DNA from: Skermania sp. ID1734
GTDB taxonomy: Bacteria; Actinomycetota; Actinomycetes; Mycobacteriales; Mycobacteriaceae
DNA: 64,000 nt
Assembly (NCBI RefSeq): GCF_007489285.1
Contig: NZ_VLIY01000006.1
Location: 1-64,000, forward strand
Direction of reading: 5' to 3'
Position 1 is the first letter of the stretch, and every line of letters begins with the position of its first letter. A program made the position numbers and the translations under genes. The notes beneath the pieces are model-generated. The model was not told the DNA's origin. It was given only the letters and a program-made list of their open reading frames with translations, and did no database searches. Shown here piece after piece: positions 35,177 through 44,479 of this stretch.

Positions 35177-35389
35177 GTGAATTCGGGAGAACCGGTGTCG
35201 CTCATGGCCCCCCGACGTGCGAAATCGGACTCTCCCGTGCGGCACGGTGAGCTCGCGGCGGAGGAGAGGGTTCCACGCGGGACGCCGTCACCCGAGCTCA
35301 CCGTGTTCGCCGCCGCCTCATTGGACATCGAGGCCGTGAAGACTATGACGCTGCGTGGCAAGCACTTTGAGTTCGTGGCGGGTGCCTGA
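35177..35389 (+). CDS. Doubtful short ORF before the methyltransferase gene
   Basis: A 70-residue frame from GTG 35177, with a second start at ATG 35204. Its stop overlaps the next start in TGATG, which would allow coupled translation. The protein is charged and has no recognisable family. Codon use looks plausible but the case is weak. Confidence 0.3.
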   Translation: MNSGEPVSLMAPRRAKSDSPVRHGELAAEERVPRGTPSPELTVFAAASLDIEAVKTMTLRGKHFEFVAGA

Positions 35390-36162
35390 TGGCGTTGTAC
35401 GACAACACGGGGGACGGCTACGCCCGCGCCCGCCGCCCCGATCCACGGATCGGACAGCTCATCGCTCAGGCACTCGACGGTATGGGGTCGGTTGCCAATA
35501 TCGGTGCGGGAACGGGATCGTATGAGCCGCCCGGCACAGTCGTGGCGGTCGAGCCGAGCCGAGTGATGATTGATCAGCGACCACCGGGTACGGCACCGGC
35601 GGTGCGGGCGGTCGCGGAAAACCTTCCTCTTGCAACACGATCGGTTGACGCTGCGCTGGCCGTGCTGACGATCCATCATTGGACAGATCTCGAACGGGGG
35701 CTCGCGGAACTGCGCCGTATCGCCCGGCGTCGAATCGTGATCCTCACGTGGGATCACACGGTCACCCGCGAGTTCTGGCTCCTGCGTGACTACCTTCCGG
35801 CCGCGGCCGACACGGATGCGCGACTGGCGGTGGCGATAGATCGGCTCGAAGGGTTGCTTCCTGGCGCCACCGTGAGCGCGGTGCCGGTGCCGCACGACTG
35901 CGTGGATGGGTTCGGCGCAGCCTATTGGCGCCGGCCCGAGGCGTATCTCGATCCCAATGTGCGGGCCGGAATGTCGATGCTCGCGCTCACCTCGAAACAG
36001 GATGTTGCTGCCGGGCTGGACCGGCTTAGGGAAGACCTGAACTCAGGCCGTTGGGCAAAGACGTACGCCGACTTGTTGGCCCTGCCCAGTATCGACATTG
36101 GATACCGGCTGGTCACCCTTGAGGCGCGTTCACCCGGTCGCGCCGACGATGACGATGGCTAG
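35389..36162 (+). CDS. Class I SAM-dependent methyltransferase
   Basis: A 257-residue methyltransferase. The SAM-binding glycine motif is ANIGAGTGSYEP, the acidic residue that binds the ribose is in VVAVEPSRVM, and AVLTIHHWTDLERGLAEL is typical of the family's motif IV/V region. It probably methylates a small molecule. The substrate is unknown. ATG 35389. Its last 33 bp overlap the 3' end of an antisense small membrane gene. Confidence 0.85.
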   Translation: MALYDNTGDGYARARRPDPRIGQLIAQALDGMGSVANIGAGTGSYEPPGTVVAVEPSRVMIDQRPPGTAPAVRAVAENLPLATRSVDAALAVLTIHHWTDLERGLAELRRIARRRIVILTWDHTVTREFWLLRDYLPAAADTDARLAVAIDRLEGLLPGATVSAVPVPHDCVDGFGAAYWRRPEAYLDPNVRAGMSMLALTSKQDVAAGLDRLREDLNSGRWAKTYADLLALPSIDIGYRLVTLEARSPGRADDDDG

Positions 36163-36297
36163 GGCCGCTGACGCTCCGATTGCGGCGACGATAGCGGCGG
36201 CGACGTAGTACCCGCGAGTCTTCGTAGTGGCGGACAGTAGAGCAAGGCTCGCCGCAAGTACTTCGAGACCGACGAAGATGCGTACCAGCGTGCTCAT
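36130..36297 (-). CDS. Small two-helix membrane protein
   Basis: A 55-residue protein with two hydrophobic helices (VRIFVGLEVLAASLALLSATT and YYVAAAIVAAIGASAALAIVIV). Its ATG at 36297 overlaps the stop of the monooxygenase-like gene in ATGA, so the pair is translated together. No family is recognised. It may be a membrane partner or simply an accessory protein. Confidence 0.6.
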   Translation of the reverse strand: MSTLVRIFVGLEVLAASLALLSATTKTRGYYVAAAIVAAIGASAALAIVIVGATG

Positions 36298-36677
36298 CGC
36301 CGGTCCATGCCATAGGCCCGGGTCACGACGGCGATGCGGACGCTGTAGTCGCGGTACCACGTGTCGCGGCCGCGGTCCTGGGCGATGCGATGCTCGCTGA
36401 CGAGTTTCCAGTTCTGTGCGTCGGCTTCGGTTGCCCAGTAGGACACGGTGATTCCGAGTCCGTCCGACCGCGCCGATTCATGGCCGAGATAACCAGGCTG
36501 GCGCGCTGCCAACTGGCTCATCCGCTGCGCCGTCCTGTCGTAACCGTCGTCAGTGTCGGTGCGGGTCGATGTGAAGATCACCGCGACATAGGGCGGTTCG
36601 ACGGTGTGCAAAACGGTAATGGCTTGCTCCCTCTGAAACGCTGTCGACGTATTGTCACTCCGGGGGAAGTCCCACAC
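36294..36677 (-). CDS. Antibiotic biosynthesis monooxygenase (ABM) fold protein
   Basis: A 127-residue protein of the ABM/dimeric alpha-beta barrel group. Typical stretches are YVAVIFTSTRT, ARQPGYLGHESARS and GITVSYWATEADAQNWK. Members act as cofactor-free monooxygenases or heme-degrading proteins; the activity here is unknown. It is divergent from the frameshifted hydrolase and overlaps the small membrane gene by 4 bp. The first 25 residues are not conserved, so a later start is possible. Confidence 0.8.
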   Translation of the reverse strand: MWDFPRSDNTSTAFQREQAITVLHTVEPPYVAVIFTSTRTDTDDGYDRTAQRMSQLAARQPGYLGHESARSDGLGITVSYWATEADAQNWKLVSEHRIAQDRGRDTWYRDYSVRIAVVTRAYGMDRR

Positions 36678-36745
36678 GACGGATTCGGCCGATCCTGCGC
36701 CTCGCCGCCATGGCTGGCGGTTCGTGCCTCAATTAGGGAGGGCTC

Positions 36746-38033
36746 TTGGCACAGACAGCGCCCGTCACGATAGCCGTGAATGTCGTCGACATGTTGCGGT
36801 CGGGACGCTACGCGCAGGTCCGCGGGATGCTGACACCGGAGTTGCAGACCTTGTTGCCAGTTGACGCGCTGGAGTCCGGGTGGTCGAGTGCGGTCGAGAG
36901 CCTCGGACCGGTCAACAGCATCGGCGATCCAATCACTGATTCCGCGGGCGCGCCCGGGGTGCGCACTGTTCGAATCCCCGTGACGTGCGAGCGCGGCGCG
37001 TTGACTGTTGTCGTGTCGGTCAACGCTGACGGAGCCCTGGTAGGTCTAGTCTTGACCCCACCTAGCGCGGCCGGCCCAGCGCAGGAATGGCAACCGCCGG
37101 ACTACGCCGATCCCGAGGCGTTCGACGAAAACGAGGTGCTCGTCGGATCTGGTGCTCTTGCGGTTCCCGGAACCCTGACCGTGCCTCGCGGTAACGGTCA
37201 GCATCCGGGCGTCATTTTGCTCGCTGGGTCGGGACCCCAGGACCGCGACGAGACCATCGGGCCGAACAAACCGTTCAAAGACCTGGCATGGGGCTTAGCG
37301 ACCGCCGGTGTAGTGGTGTTGCGTTTCGACAAAGTCACTTACGCCCATCGCGACAAGTTGACCGAACGCGAACATTTCACTATCACCGACGAATACGTTC
37401 ACCATGCGGTCGCCGGGTGTTCACTTACTTCGCGCGCATCTGCGGGTAGCCGGGCAGCGGGTCTTCGTTCTCGGGCACAGCCTCGGTGGCACGGTCGCCC
37501 CGCGCGTGGCCGAGGCCGAGAAATCCATTGCCGGGCTGCTGATCATGGCCGGCGGAACCTACCCGCTGCACCGCAGCGCTGTGCGTCAAGTCCGATATCT
37601 GGCCTCGCTCAACTCCGCCAATGCCGGCTCTGCGCAGGCCACCATCGAGAAGCTGACCAAACAGGCCGACACGGTTGACAGTGCTGATCTGTCGCCCGAG
37701 ACCCCGGAGACGGACTTGCCGTTCGGTGTTCCCGCCGCGTATTGGCTCGACCTGCGCAGTTACGACGCGCCGACGGTGGCAGCGACTCTGGACAAACCCG
37801 TGCTCGTCATCCAAGGCGGCCGCGACTATCAGGCGACTGTCGCCGACGACCTCGCTGGGTGGCGAAAAACTCTTTCCCACAAGCAAAATGTCGAAATTCG
37901 TGTCTATGACGACGACAATCATGTGTTCTTCGCCGGCACCGGAGCTTCAACGCCGGCGGAATATCAACGGCCCGGTCAGCATGTCGATGCTGCGGTCGTA
38001 GCCGACATCGCCGCGTTCGTCCTTTCGTCGTGA
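36746..38033 (+). pseudogene. Alpha/beta hydrolase interrupted by a +1 frameshift
   Basis: Two overlapping frames together make one protein of about 428 residues. The first frame (TTG 36746, preceded by AGGGAGGG) has a DUF3887-like N-terminal domain, then the hydrolase start (PGVILLAGSGPQDRDE). It runs off after DEYVHHAVAG at about 37415. The second frame resumes as GVHLLRAHL and carries the nucleophile motif LGHSLGG and the later DDDNHVFF with the Asp-His pair. One extra base in the GGG run at 37417-37420 explains the break. It may be a true mutation or a sequence error; if fixed, this is a serine hydrolase of the dienelactone/peptidase type. Confidence 0.75.
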
Positions 38034-38185
38034 TGACGCGGGTGGTGCGTTCAAAGTTGCAAACCCGGCGCGGTAGCTATGGATTGCGTGCGATCGATGA
38101 GTGTGTACGCGAATTCGCTTCCCGTCTGGTCGGTTCGGTGCGGTTACAACAGGCCCGAAGTGCGTAATCGGCGCGCGAATTGACT

Positions 38186-38208
38186 GCTGACGTCCTTGTC
38201 AGGTCAGC
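38186..38208. promoter_or_regulatory. Inverted repeat before the Clp N-domain gene
   Basis: GCTGAC (38186-38191) and GTCAGC (38203-38208) form perfect 6-bp arms 11 bp apart, 22 bp before the start codon. A binding site for a regulator is possible; the factor is unknown. Confidence 0.3.
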
Positions 38209-38230
38209 GACCATCAGGGACAGTTGAGCG

Positions 38231-38869
38231 GTGTTCGAACGTTTCACCAACGCCGCTCGTCGAACTGTGGTGCTGGCTCAGGAGGAGGCCAGGGTGCTCC
38301 AAGACGACGCAATCGGTTCCGAGCATTTCTTACTTGCACTGCTGCATGACGACACCGATTGCGCAGAAGTGCTGGAATCGTTCGGTTTGCGACTCGAACC
38401 GCTTCGGCGCGAGGTCGAGACATCTCACCCGCGCGGCGACCACCGCGTGCAAGCCGGACACATTCCGTTCACGCCGCAAGCCAAGGCGATCCTCGAAGCC
38501 AGTCTGCGCGAGTCGTTGCACCTCGGTCATGACTACATCGGCAACGGGCACCTGCTGCTCGGGTTGATCCGCCAGGTCGACGAACTTCCCGAACCCGTCG
38601 GCGGCGCTGCTAGCCTTCTGCGCGAACACGACGTGGCGATGTCCAAGCTACGGCAGGCAATAACCGCTCGGCTGCCGGCACACGATCCTCGAATCCCTTC
38701 GCCGGGCATCGGCCACGTCATCCGTCTGGCCCTCGATGACGAGGAATACGAGCAATGCCGCTCCGCCGCCATTGCAGCAGGTAAGCCCCTGCTCGACTGG
38801 GCCCGAGAACGACTGCTCGCCACTCCGCGGTCAGGCGACACCGGCCAGAACGTGACCGAAGATCGCTAG
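38231..38869 (+). CDS. Clp N-terminal domain protein without ATPase
   Basis: A 212-residue protein with two Clp-N repeats: FTNAARRTVVLAQEEAR with SEHFLLALLHD, and FTPQAKAILEASLRES with NGHLLLGLI. These are the substrate/adaptor-binding repeats of ClpC/ClpA, but the AAA+ modules are absent. The C-terminal 60 residues are unrelated (VIRLALDDEEYEQCRSAA). It could act as a decoy or adaptor on the ClpC system. GTG at 38231 is the start. The lipoprotein-like gene follows 9 bp downstream. Confidence 0.85.
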   Translation: MFERFTNAARRTVVLAQEEARVLQDDAIGSEHFLLALLHDDTDCAEVLESFGLRLEPLRREVETSHPRGDHRVQAGHIPFTPQAKAILEASLRESLHLGHDYIGNGHLLLGLIRQVDELPEPVGGAASLLREHDVAMSKLRQAITARLPAHDPRIPSPGIGHVIRLALDDEEYEQCRSAAIAAGKPLLDWARERLLATPRSGDTGQNVTEDR

Positions 38870-38878
38870 GGTTGCGAT

Positions 38879-39367
38879 GTGCCGAGAGGGGAGCGAGCAT
38901 CAACCGCGACATTCGCGATTGTCGTCGCGACCGTCGTTGTCTCCAGCGCTGCGTCCGCGTGTAGTTCCGGTGAGGCCCAATCCGACTCTGCCGCACCTCT
39001 CATCGCGGAGACACAGTTCGCGCCGCCGCCGGCGCCAATACCGGCTTCGCGGCTGCCAACCGCTGACGAGCTGACCGTTTTGTTCAACGCTGCTCGCAAT
39101 TACCGAGTACGGGTGGAGGACCGAGCCGAACTATTCGAGGGGCCGAGTTCGAAAAACATTGCGTTGGCCCAGCAGTTCATCAGCATCTCACCCGCGCGCT
39201 TCACATCGGTCGAGGCGCTGGGTAGGGATGCGATCGCGGCGACCGGTTATGTGCAGTACGGCAACGGCGTCACCATGGGCCCGGCGGGTCCTTTGCGTTT
39301 CGTCGCCGAGGATGGACGTTGGAAAATCGCGCGAGAATGGGCCTGTCGACTAACACAGACCTGCTAG
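38879..39367 (+). CDS. MTB12-like secreted or lipoprotein
   Basis: A 162-residue exported protein. A signal peptide (ATFAIVVATVVVSSAASAC) ends at a cysteine that could be lipidated, though the lipobox is not canonical. After a Pro/Ala-rich linker the domain LPTADELTVLFNAARN...DRAELFEG and the final strands GPLRFVAEDGRWKIAREW resemble the low-molecular-weight antigen MTB12 family. It would be surface-exposed. GTG start at 38879, 9 bp after the Clp-N gene. Confidence 0.65.
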   Translation: MPRGERASTATFAIVVATVVVSSAASACSSGEAQSDSAAPLIAETQFAPPPAPIPASRLPTADELTVLFNAARNYRVRVEDRAELFEGPSSKNIALAQQFISISPARFTSVEALGRDAIAATGYVQYGNGVTMGPAGPLRFVAEDGRWKIAREWACRLTQTC

Positions 39368-39524
39368 CCGCTCTCCGAACGCGGTTGACGGCGTCGTTGA
39401 ACTCGAGATCGAAAGTTGTTGTCAGTACCAACGTGCATCAGCGTGACATCCAGTTCCTTTGGGCGTCGAGTAATCCCGGAACTAGTGCGGGTCGATCTCC
39501 GGTTGAATGTGCCAGACTTACCCG

Positions 39525-39899
39525 ATGCCTGCGGAATCTTCTGCGCCGCCTGGATATCATTCCGTCACCCCGCGGATGGTGGTGAGCGACGCGGCTGGTG
39601 CGGTCGAATTCTTGCGGAGCGCCTTCAGGGCGACCGGTGATGCCGAAACGAACCGGCCTGCCGAAATTCGCATCGGCGACTCGCTGGTGATGGTGTCGCA
39701 GGCAGGCGAGCGGGAGGTCTTCCCAGCGTTTTTGTATATCTACGTGGATGACGTGGAGGCAGTGTACCGTCGGGCGCTGGCGGCCGGCGCGGTGAAAGTC
39801 GAAGCGCCGTGGGATACGCCGTACGGCGACCGCCGGGCGATGGTGCGCGACGTATTCGGAAACGTCTACCAAATCGCTACCCGAAACGCGCCGACCTGA
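39525..39899 (+). CDS. VOC-family protein, PhnB-like
   Basis: A 124-residue one-module glyoxalase-fold protein. GYHSVTPRMVVSDAAGAVEFLRSAF is the typical entry, and RRAMVRDVFGNVYQIAT the end of PhnB-like members. The reaction is unknown. ATG 39525 is preferred over the in-frame start at 39507. It is convergent with fadE5. Confidence 0.82.
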   Translation: MPAESSAPPGYHSVTPRMVVSDAAGAVEFLRSAFRATGDAETNRPAEIRIGDSLVMVSQAGEREVFPAFLYIYVDDVEAVYRRALAAGAVKVEAPWDTPYGDRRAMVRDVFGNVYQIATRNAPT

Positions 39900-39958
39900 C
39901 GATAACCGGCGCGTACCTTGCCACGGCTGTGCCGATCACTCCTGGTTACCGGCGAGGA

Positions 39959-41794
39959 TCAGAAGGCTGCCTCGGTGAGTTCCATGACGTCGCCGTCGAG
40001 GTTGGCCAGAACCTCGCGGGTGGCGCTCAGTTGCGGCAGCACGTTGCGCGCGAAGAATCCGGCGACGGCGAGTTTGCCTTCGTAGAACGACTTTTCGGGA
40101 TGTGTCGGCTGTGCATCGAGCGCGCGTATAGCGATTTCGGCGTGCCGGATCAGTAGCCAGCCGATCATCAAGTCCCCCACCGCAAGCAGGAAGCGAACGG
40201 AGCCGAGGCCGACCCGGTAGAGCTCGCGCGGCTGGTTGGCGGCGCCCATCAGGTACCCGGTCAGTGTGCCGGCCATGGTTTGCACGTCATCGAGCGCGGT
40301 GGCGAGCAGTTCCCGTTCTTTCTTGAGTCTGCCGTTGCCGATGTCGCCGTCGGTGGTCTTGCGGATTTCACCGGCGAGGTGGGCAAGCGCCACCCCACGG
40401 TCGCGGGCGATTTTGCGGAAGAAGAAGTCCTGGGCCTGAATGGCCGTGGTGCCTTCGTAGAGCGAGTCGATTTTGGCGTCGCGGATGTACTGCTCGATCG
40501 GATAGTCCTGTAGGAAACCGGAGCCGCCGAGGGTCTGCAGTGACTCGCTGAGCAGTTGATACGCGCGCTCGGACCCGGCGCCCTTGACGACTGGCAGCAA
40601 CAGGTCGTTGACCCGGCTGGCCAACTCGGCATCTGCGCCGGAAACATGTTGCGCTGCTTCGGTGTTCTGGTGTGCGGCGGTGTAGAGGTAGATCGCGCGC
40701 AGACCTTCGGTGTAGGCCTTTTGCAGCATGAGCGAGCGCCGCACGTCGGGGTGGCCGATGATCGGGATGCGGGGTGCGTCCTTGTCGGTCATCTTCGTCA
40801 GATCAGCGCCTTGGACTCGTTGCTTGGCGTAGTCGAGGGCGTTCAGGTAGCCGGTCGACAGGGTGGCGATTGCCTTGGTGCCCACCATCATCCGGGCTTC
40901 TTCGATGACCTTGAACATCTGCGCGATGCCATTGTGTGCGTCCCCGACCAGCCAGCCCTTGGCCGGTATGCCGTGCCCGCCGAAGGTGACTTCACAGGTG
41001 GCGGAGGCCTTCAGCCCCATCTTGTGTTCGACGTTGGTGACGAAGACCCCGTTTCGCTCGCCGGGTGCGCCGGTATGAGTATCGAAGAGGAACTTCGGCA
41101 CCAGGAACAGGCTCAGCCCTTTGGTGCCGGGACCGGCGCCCTCCGGCCGGGCGAGCACCTGGTGAATGATGTTGTCGAACAAGTCATCCGAATCGGCGGA
41201 CGTGATGAACCGCTTGACACCCTCGATGTGCCAGGATCCGTCCGGTTGTGCGATGGCCTTGGTGCGTCCCGCCCCGACATCCGAACCCGCGTCGGGTTCG
41301 GTGAGCACCATGGTGGCACCCCAGTTGCGGTCGACAGCCATTCTCGCCCAACGCTTCTGTTCTTCGTTTCCGATGCTGTGCACGATGTGCGCCATAGTGG
41401 GCCCGGTCAGATACATATATGCCGCGGGCTGGGCGCCGAGGATGAACTCGCTGATTGCCCACTTGACCATGGCCGGTGCCGGCACCCCACCAACGGCCTC
41501 GTCGAGCCCGACGCGGAACCAGCCGGCGTCGCGCCATGCCGCAAAGGATCGCTTGAACGGCTCCGGCAACCGCACCTCGTGAGTGGCCGGGTCGAAGGTC
41601 GGGGGATTGCGGTCGGCCGCCGAGAACGATTCGGCCAGTGGTCCTTCGGCAAGGCGGGCGGCTTCGGCCAGCATGGTTCGCACGGTCTCGGCATCGAGGT
41701 CACCGAACGATCCGGAGTTCAGAATCTCATCGAGGCCGAACACCTCGAAAAGGTTGAACTCCAGATCCCGCACATTGCTTTTGTAGTGACCCAC
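39959..41794 (-). CDS. fadE5: Acyl-CoA dehydrogenase FadE5
   Basis: A 611-residue acyl-CoA dehydrogenase, the same length as M. tuberculosis FadE5, with the same opening ([19 protein letters not shown]) and closing ([10 protein letters not shown]) sequences. The flavin/substrate motif [13 protein letters not shown] and the region with the catalytic Glu ([18 protein letters not shown]) are present, as is the extra C-terminal domain. It carries out the first step of beta-oxidation of a broad range of acyl chains. GTG 41794 is chosen because GAAGGGA lies upstream; the frame extends to 41878 without homology. A tandem-TetR gene lies upstream on the same strand. Confidence 0.92.
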   Translation of the reverse strand: MGHYKSNVRDLEFNLFEVFGLDEILNSGSFGDLDAETVRTMLAEAARLAEGPLAESFSAADRNPPTFDPATHEVRLPEPFKRSFAAWRDAGWFRVGLDEAVGGVPAPAMVKWAISEFILGAQPAAYMYLTGPTMAHIVHSIGNEEQKRWARMAVDRNWGATMVLTEPDAGSDVGAGRTKAIAQPDGSWHIEGVKRFITSADSDDLFDNIIHQVLARPEGAGPGTKGLSLFLVPKFLFDTHTGAPGERNGVFVTNVEHKMGLKASATCEVTFGGHGIPAKGWLVGDAHNGIAQMFKVIEEARMMVGTKAIATLSTGYLNALDYAKQRVQGADLTKMTDKDAPRIPIIGHPDVRRSLMLQKAYTEGLRAIYLYTAAHQNTEAAQHVSGADAELASRVNDLLLPVVKGAGSERAYQLLSESLQTLGGSGFLQDYPIEQYIRDAKIDSLYEGTTAIQAQDFFFRKIARDRGVALAHLAGEIRKTTDGDIGNGRLKKERELLATALDDVQTMAGTLTGYLMGAANQPRELYRVGLGSVRFLLAVGDLMIGWLLIRHAEIAIRALDAQPTHPEKSFYEGKLAVAGFFARNVLPQLSATREVLANLDGDVMELTEAAF

Positions 41795-41870
41795 CGACAC
41801 GTCCCTTCGCGAACCGATGCGCCGGCCCCGCGGCGGCGCGTGAGCCATACCTTCGCGCATGCTCGTGTCG

Positions 41871-41884
41871 TTACGCAACCGTAA
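41871..41884. promoter_or_regulatory. Palindrome upstream of fadE5
   Basis: TTACG-CAAC-CGTAA is a perfect inverted repeat 77 bp before the fadE5 start, in the gap after the tandem-TetR gene. It is a candidate operator for that regulator. Confidence 0.4.
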
Positions 41885-41950
41885 GTTATCAGCGACTAAG
41901 CAGACTGGGTGACATAAAGGTGGTCCGACTGAGGAAAAGGTTGTCGCTCA

Positions 41951-43171
41951 TTAACCAGGTTCCCGCAAGCCCACCGCTGCGGCATCGGTGCCGAGAATCT
42001 GGTCGCAGACCTCGATCAGGCTCGTCCGCAGATCCGGGCGTGCAGCGAGGCGCGGGTTTCGGACGGCGTCGATGACGACGCTGGTCAACGCCTGGACCTG
42101 CGCGCGGCCCAGATCCAGTGACAGCTCAGGCCGGACGGCGACCAGCATCCGCGCCCACCGTTTGATGCCTTCGCGGTGCGCTTGCTGGTAGCGAGCGGCC
42201 TGCTCGGCGGGGAGATGTCCGGCCTCACTGAGCGAGGTGCCGACCACGTCCGGCTCATCGGCGGCGAAGTTCACGAAGTAGCGCGTCAGCTGGCGCAATG
42301 CGTCGCTCGCGGTGTCGGATTCGGTGAGTGCCCGCGAGATGTACAGCTTGATCCACTGATCGTTGCGCTCAATGATCTCGTTGAGCATGTCCGCTTTGCT
42401 CGCGAAGTGGTGGTACAAGGCCGGCCCGGACACGCCTACCGCCGCGCCGATGTCTTCGATGCCCACCGCCGCGTATCCATAGCTGTTGAACAACCGCGCC
42501 GCGGCGCTCACCATGCGCTCCGGGCGCAGAACCGAGTCCATGACCATGCCAGCGTCTGCGGTTCGGCGCCGAGAACTGACCCCATCAGGTTCACCCGACA
42601 TTGCCGCGTCGACGACCGAGGCGATTATCCCGTCGAGCAATTCCACAAAGGTCCGCTGCGCCAACTGAACTCGATGGTACGAGGGGCTGACCGCCACCGA
42701 AAGCACACACCAGGCCAGCAACTCGACATCCGCCGCGTCGAGGTCTGGTCGTTGCGCTGCAATTGATTCCCGCAAGAGGCGGCACAACCGCACCACCCGA
42801 GTGAGCACCGAGACCCGATCTGCGGGGGAGAGGTTTCGCACTTCCAATTGCCACAGCCGGGGCAGACCCCGCAGCTCTAGGCACGTGACGGTCAATTCGT
42901 GCAGCACCGAGTCCCCCGCGCTGCGTGCGGCCGACAGCCGTGACAGGGCGGTGTCCAAACCCGTCAGCAGACATTGGCCGAGCAGGTCTTGTTTGTTGCG
43001 AAAATGCCGGTACAACGCTGTCGAGGAGATGCCGACCTCGGTGGCGATGCCCGCCATCGAGGCGGCGTGATAGCCATGTTCGGCGAATGCCGCAGTCGCG
43101 ACGCGAACGATTGTCTCCCGACGATCCCGCGGTCGTCGCCGCGTCGTGGTGACATCTGCGCTGGCGTGCAC
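41951..43171 (-). CDS. Tandem TetR regulator (two fused TetR units)
   Basis: About 406 residues made of two consecutive TetR-like units. The first HTH is at about residues 15-55 (FAEHGYHAASMAGIATEVGISSTALYRHF), followed by its ligand domain. The second HTH starts near residue 220 (FNSYGYAAVGIEDIGAAVGVSGPALYHHF), followed by a second ligand domain. One chain thus holds what two subunits normally provide. The gene lies upstream of fadE5, with a palindrome between, so control of fatty-acid oxidation is likely. The start is GTG at 43171 or 43189; the open frame to 43396 is not supported. Confidence 0.85.
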   Translation of the reverse strand: MHASADVTTTRRRPRDRRETIVRVATAAFAEHGYHAASMAGIATEVGISSTALYRHFRNKQDLLGQCLLTGLDTALSRLSAARSAGDSVLHELTVTCLELRGLPRLWQLEVRNLSPADRVSVLTRVVRLCRLLRESIAAQRPDLDAADVELLAWCVLSVAVSPSYHRVQLAQRTFVELLDGIIASVVDAAMSGEPDGVSSRRRTADAGMVMDSVLRPERMVSAAARLFNSYGYAAVGIEDIGAAVGVSGPALYHHFASKADMLNEIIERNDQWIKLYISRALTESDTASDALRQLTRYFVNFAADEPDVVGTSLSEAGHLPAEQAARYQQAHREGIKRWARMLVAVRPELSLDLGRAQVQALTSVVIDAVRNPRLAARPDLRTSLIEVCDQILGTDAAAVGLREPG

Positions 43172-43335
43172 GCGTCCAGTCTCGCGCACCTGCTTGGGCT
43201 GGTGTCGGCGGGTCAGTCGCAGCCGTCGCTGTGGAAACCACCGTTGGCAATGCAGATCGGTTGGGATCGTCGAGCTCGACGTCCTGGGCGGATGCCACCA
43301 GCGATAAGCACGGTCGCGATCTCGCCCTCCGGACC

Positions 43336-44406
43336 TCAGCCCAGGCCGGTGGTGAGTGCCTGGATGCCGAGGCTGGTGGCCGAAACGACGATCCACAGGG
43401 AGGCGCCGAAGAGCAGCGGGGTCCAGCCGGTGCGACGCAGCGCACGCAGGTCGGTGGAAAGGCCGATCGCGGCCAGTGCCCAGGTGATCAGGAACAGCGA
43501 TGCGGTGGAAAGCACGTTGTGCACGCCGAGCGGTAACGGTGCCACGGAGTTGAGAGTTGCCATGGCAACAAAGCCGACGAGGAACCAGGGAACCAGGCGA
43601 AGGATGCCGGGCCGAGTTTGGGTCGTGCCGCCTTCGGCCCGCTGGCGGCGGGCTGCGAGCGCCGCCACGACCAGCACCACTGGGATGATCATCAAGGCGC
43701 GGGTCAGCTTAACGACCACTGCGGTCTGGGTGGCGTCGGTGCCGTAGGCGGCGGCCGCGGCGACCACGGAGGATGTGTCATTCACCGCCGTGCCGGCGAA
43801 AACGCCGAAGGCGTGCTGCCCCATGCCAATCATGTGCCCGAGGACGGGGAAAACGAGTACGGCGGCAATGTTGAAGAAGAAGATGGTGGACAGGGCATAG
43901 GCGATGGTGGCGGGTTTTGGCTTGAGCACCGGCGTGACCGCGGCGATCGCCGACGCGCCGCAGATTGCGGTGCCGACTCCGATCAGGGTCCGCAGGTCGC
44001 CGTCGACACCGATCCGCCGGCCGAGCAGCTTGACCGCGAGAAAGCACGCAATGAGTGTCCCCGCCATCACCGGCAGCGCCGATTGACCCACCTCCCACGC
44101 CTTGGCCAGTGACAATTGCGTGCCGAGCAACACCACGGCCACCTGCAGCGCGAGGCCTCCGGTGAGACTGAAGCCGACTGTAAGCGCGGGGCGCCGGTGG
44201 GCCGGACGAGCTACCGCGGCCACGATGACGCCCAGCAGCACGCCAGCCACCGGCGCACCGAGAACGGGAACGAGACGCCCGACAACCGTGGCCACGGCCG
44301 CGACCGCGAGCGCGAGGAGGGCTCCGGGAAGGGCGCGGCGCAACCGGATGCTGCGTTGGCGTGATGCGGCTGGGCGGGTGGCGATTGTGCTTGCAGTCGT
44401 GCTCAT
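43336..44406 (-). CDS. YeiH-family putative sulfate exporter
   Basis: A 356-residue membrane protein of the YeiH/PSE family (about 10 helices). Conserved stretches are GVGTAICGASAIAAVTPV and GTAVNDTSSVVAAAAAYG. The family is named for a proposed sulfate export role, which is poorly tested. It is divergent from a LysR gene, the usual YeiH-YeiE arrangement, and a palindrome lies between the two. ATG at 44406. Confidence 0.87.
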   Translation of the reverse strand: MSTTASTIATRPAASRQRSIRLRRALPGALLALAVAAVATVVGRLVPVLGAPVAGVLLGVIVAAVARPAHRRPALTVGFSLTGGLALQVAVVLLGTQLSLAKAWEVGQSALPVMAGTLIACFLAVKLLGRRIGVDGDLRTLIGVGTAICGASAIAAVTPVLKPKPATIAYALSTIFFFNIAAVLVFPVLGHMIGMGQHAFGVFAGTAVNDTSSVVAAAAAYGTDATQTAVVVKLTRALMIIPVVLVVAALAARRQRAEGGTTQTRPGILRLVPWFLVGFVAMATLNSVAPLPLGVHNVLSTASLFLITWALAAIGLSTDLRALRRTGWTPLLFGASLWIVVSATSLGIQALTTGLG

Positions 44407-44462
44407 ATGGCAACGATCCCGCGCAACGATGCTCGACGGTACCCAAAGAACCGCTATCTATC

Positions 44463-44479
44463 CATAGAATTGTTCTATG
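44463..44479. promoter_or_regulatory. Palindrome overlapping the LysR start codon
   Basis: CATAGAA-TTG-TTCTATG is a perfect inverted repeat with 7-bp arms. Its last three bases are the ATG of the lysR-type gene (44477-44479). It lies 57 bp from the divergent yeiH-like start, so the LysR protein could control both genes from it. Confidence 0.6.

Noticed and set aside
40556-41884. 442-residue open frame on the plus strand
   Set aside because: Lies antisense to fadE5, whose homology is certain.
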